Shown: positions 61,869-64,000 of the stretch, one piece after another | Position numbering within the stretch: position 1 is the stretch's first letter | Layout: each line of letters begins with the position of its first letter | Assembly (NCBI GenBank): GCA_029561455.1 | Contig: JAKQIY010000030.1 | Span: 1 to 64,000 of the forward strand | DNA length: 64,000 bases | Direction of reading: 5' to 3' | Origin: a bacterium | GTDB taxonomy: Bacteria; Zhuqueibacterota; Zhuqueibacteria; Residuimicrobiales; Krinioviventaceae | Notes under the pieces: generated by a model | Databases searched by the model: none | What the model was told of the DNA's origin: nothing | The model's input: only the letters and a program-made list of their open reading frames with translations | Made by a program: the position numbers and the translations under genes

Positions 61869-64000
61869 ATGTCCGGTTTTCAAAGAGTTGTTTTTTTTGT
61901 AGTTATAATATTATCGGTTTATGTTGAATTGTTTGCGCAACGGCAGACCGTAAAAATTCTGGATGTTTCGGTCGAGGGCGCCAAATCAACCGACCCGGCA
62001 ATGATCCGTCTCAATTCCGGGCTTGCTCCCGGCACTGAAATTACCGGTGAAAGCGTCCAGGATGCTATTCGCCAGCTCTGGCGTTTGTCGCTGTTTTCCG
62101 ATATTGAAGTTGTTGTAGATCGGGAACTTGCCGAAGGTATTTATATAACTATTCGCGTCAAAGAATATCCCCGTTTGGAAAAACTGGAAATAGCCGGCAA
62201 TAAAAAGTTGAAAAAAGAAGATATTGATGAAATTCTCAATTTTTATTCCGGTCAGGTAATAAATCCCACCATGCTGGCCCGGGCCCGGCAAAAAGTGTAT
62301 GCCAAGTACAAAGAAAAAGGGCATTTACTGGCCAAAATCCGCACCACCGAAATACCCTCGCAAACCGATAGCAACCGGGTAGTGGTCCGGTTTTATTGCG
62401 AGGAGGGGAAAAAGGTTCAAATCGAAAAGATCAATTTCTACGGTAACAATACCTTCAACGATGGTAAATTAAAAAAGCAATTCAAAAAAACTAAAGAAGA
62501 CCGCTGGTGGCGCGGCGCCGATTTTGACCGCGATAAATACAATGAAGATTTGGGCAAGCTGGTCGAGTTTTATCAAAATGAAGGTTTCAGGGATATTGAG
62601 GTTTTAAAAGATTCCATTTATTACAATGAAGAACAGGATGATATGCACATCGATATCTGGGTCAATGAAGGCACCCGGTATGTATTTGGCGATATATCAT
62701 GGGAAGGAAATACCCTGTTCTCCAATGAGGAACTGGCTGCCAACCTGCGTTTTGAAAAAGGAGAGACCTATAGCCGCAAGAAATTAAATGAAGCTGTTTA
62801 CCAGCATATCGGAAATTTATATTATGACAGCGGTTATATCTATTCCAATATTACTCCCCGCGAGACTATTATCAATAAAAACCAGTTGAATATCCATTTT
62901 TTTGTTACCGAAGGTCAACAAGCCAAGATCAATGAAATAAATATTACCGGCAATACCAAAACCAAAGAAAAAGTAGTGCGCCGTGAATTGCGGATTTTTC
63001 CGGGTGATACATTCAACCGTTCGCTGCTGGAACGCAGCCAGCGTGAAGTGTGGATGTTGAACTATTTTGGCAACGTTGAGCCCAAAGTAACGCCGACCGG
63101 CGGCGACCAGGTTGATCTGGAGTTTAAAGTTGAAGAAAAGTCCACCGATACTGCCAACATGTCTGCCGGCTGGAGCGAGCGCGACCGGTTGATCGGCAGC
63201 GTTGGCGTGGCTATGGCAAACTTGTTCGGCAATGGCCAGCGGCTCAGTTTCGACTGGAATTTTGGCCGTTATTACCGTTCATTCAATATCGGTTTTACCG
63301 AACCCTGGCTGCTCGATACCCCCACCCTGGCCGGTTTTAATTTTTACGATACCAAGCGTGATGCTTATTACATCGGTTATAAACAAGTCAGCCGCGGCGG
63401 CTCGGTGCGTGTTGGCAGACGCTTTAACTGGCCGGATAACTTTTTCCGCGGCGACTGGATTTACACTTTGGACAGAACGGAATTATCCGATTTTAATTCT
63501 TATATTCTTGCCGCAAATCCCAACGGTATTGCCGATGAAGGTATGTGGCCGCTGACCAGCAGCAGCGTAACCCAGATCATCTCCCGCAACAGCCTCGACC
63601 GGCCGGAATTCCCGACCGCAGGTTCGGAATTCTCTTTAACGACCGAACTGGCTGGTACCGTACTGGGCGGAACTGTCGATTACCAAAAATATGTCTTTAG
63701 AATGGATTGGTTTACTCCATCTTTCTGGAAACTGGTGTTGTATACCAGCTTTCAGGGTGGGTATATGGAAAGCATTGGCGGAAATAAAAGAATTCCTTAC
63801 CTGGAATACTTTTTCATGGGCGGGGACGGCTTGTCCCGTTCTATTCCTTTAAGAGGTTATGAAGACCCGCTGGCCAGTTACAGCGCAGTGGAATCCGGCG
63901 GTAAAGCGATGCTCAAGTATACTGCCGAACTGCGCATCCCGATCGCGCCAAACCCGACGATTTTCGGGTTGTTCTTTGCCGAAGCCGGCGATATCTGGTC
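61869..64000 (+). CDS. bamA: BamA/Omp85 outer-membrane assembly factor (3' end outside window)
   Basis: At least 710 residues are in the window, and the reading frame is open to the last base. ATG 61869 has AAGGTG upstream. After a signal (VVFFVVIILSVYVELFAQ), POTRA domains follow one another (ILDVSVEGAKSTDP, KLEIAGNKKLKKEDI, INFYGNNTFNDGKLKKQFK, INITGNTKTKEKVVRREL). Then comes the Omp85 barrel, with PLRGYEDP matching the conserved loop motif (V/I)RG(Y/F). It inserts barrel proteins into the outer membrane. It is the likely partner of tamB. Confidence 0.93.
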   Translation, partial: MSGFQRVVFFVVIILSVYVELFAQRQTVKILDVSVEGAKSTDPAMIRLNSGLAPGTEITGESVQDAIRQLWRLSLFSDIEVVVDRELAEGIYITIRVKEYPRLEKLEIAGNKKLKKEDIDEILNFYSGQVINPTMLARARQKVYAKYKEKGHLLAKIRTTEIPSQTDSNRVVVRFYCEEGKKVQIEKINFYGNNTFNDGKLKKQFKKTKEDRWWRGADFDRDKYNEDLGKLVEFYQNEGFRDIEVLKDSIYYNEEQDDMHIDIWVNEGTRYVFGDISWEGNTLFSNEELAANLRFEKGETYSRKKLNEAVYQHIGNLYYDSGYIYSNITPRETIINKNQLNIHFFVTEGQQAKINEINITGNTKTKEKVVRRELRIFPGDTFNRSLLERSQREVWMLNYFGNVEPKVTPTGGDQVDLEFKVEEKSTDTANMSAGWSERDRLIGSVGVAMANLFGNGQRLSFDWNFGRYYRSFNIGFTEPWLLDTPTLAGFNFYDTKRDAYYIGYKQVSRGGSVRVGRRFNWPDNFFRGDWIYTLDRTELSDFNSYILAANPNGIADEGMWPLTSSSVTQIISRNSLDRPEFPTAGSEFSLTTELAGTVLGGTVDYQKYVFRMDWFTPSFWKLVLYTSFQGGYMESIGGNKRIPYLEYFFMGGDGLSRSIPLRGYEDPLASYSAVESGGKAMLKYTAELRIPIAPNPTIFGLFFAEAGDIW

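Overview
The window comes from a diderm (LPS-type Gram-negative) bacterium. It carries LptE, Kdo transferase (WaaA), TamB and BamA, plus several secreted giants. Two of those (6231-11861 and 37203-41411) end in the FlgD-Ig/type IX secretion-style C-terminal module, and a PorV/UPF0164-family outer-membrane protein is also present (48828-49751). This combination points to the FCB superphylum or a neighbouring candidate phylum (KSB1, Calditrichaeota or Marinimicrobia-like). The phylum is an inference from gene content; no rRNA gene is present. Genes are mid-GC, mostly ATG-started with good Shine-Dalgarno sites. An unusual share of starts are TTG or GTG, and many overlaps are of the ATGA/TTGA type.

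Layout. 186-3762 (minus): a radical SAM enzyme, then a tightly overlapped trio (membrane protein, Cys-rich ATC-hydrolase-like protein, GMC oxidoreductase with a 4Fe-4S motif). 4092-4976: Tat-exported aldo/keto reductase. 5116-13294 (minus): an operon of a TPR/CsgG-like protein, a 1876-residue surface protein (Asp-box propellers, seven choice-of-anchor-D repeats, T9SS-like tail) and a beta-barrel. 13517-18882: thioredoxin-like protein, membrane-bound spermidine-synthase-like protein, MFS sugar transporter and ROK sugar kinase. 20035-27418: hybrid histidine kinase plus Hpt protein, tandem universal stress protein, GHL10-type glycoside hydrolase. 27822-33959: uvrB, purD, sugar epimerase, sigma-54 activator and lptE. 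34188-44433: acidic TPR protein, glycosyltransferase, subtilase, coaE, comEC. 44464-47293: an AT-rich orphan gene and a toxin-antitoxin pair inside a palindromic repeat array. 47294-56382: rnhB, yraN, tRNA-Thr, PorV-like protein, panB-panC, LytR_C protein, waaA, mtnA, TPR lipoprotein. 56738-64000: uppS, tamB and bamA (truncated by the window end).

The most unusual content is non-coding. A family of short, near-perfect hairpin 'words' recurs at several intergenic sites. In 45337-47176 they are assembled into two composite blocks (A and B) in the order A-B-A'-[toxin-antitoxin]-B-A-B'. One block A copy supplies the last codons and the stop codon of the neighbouring gene, and another abuts the toxin stop codon. 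Region 18883-20034 holds a second, degenerate collection, including two cloverleaf-like inverted repeats. These look like REP/REPIN-type elements moved in trans; no transposase is visible in the window.

No CRISPR array, rRNA gene, insertion sequence with a transposase, or prophage was found.
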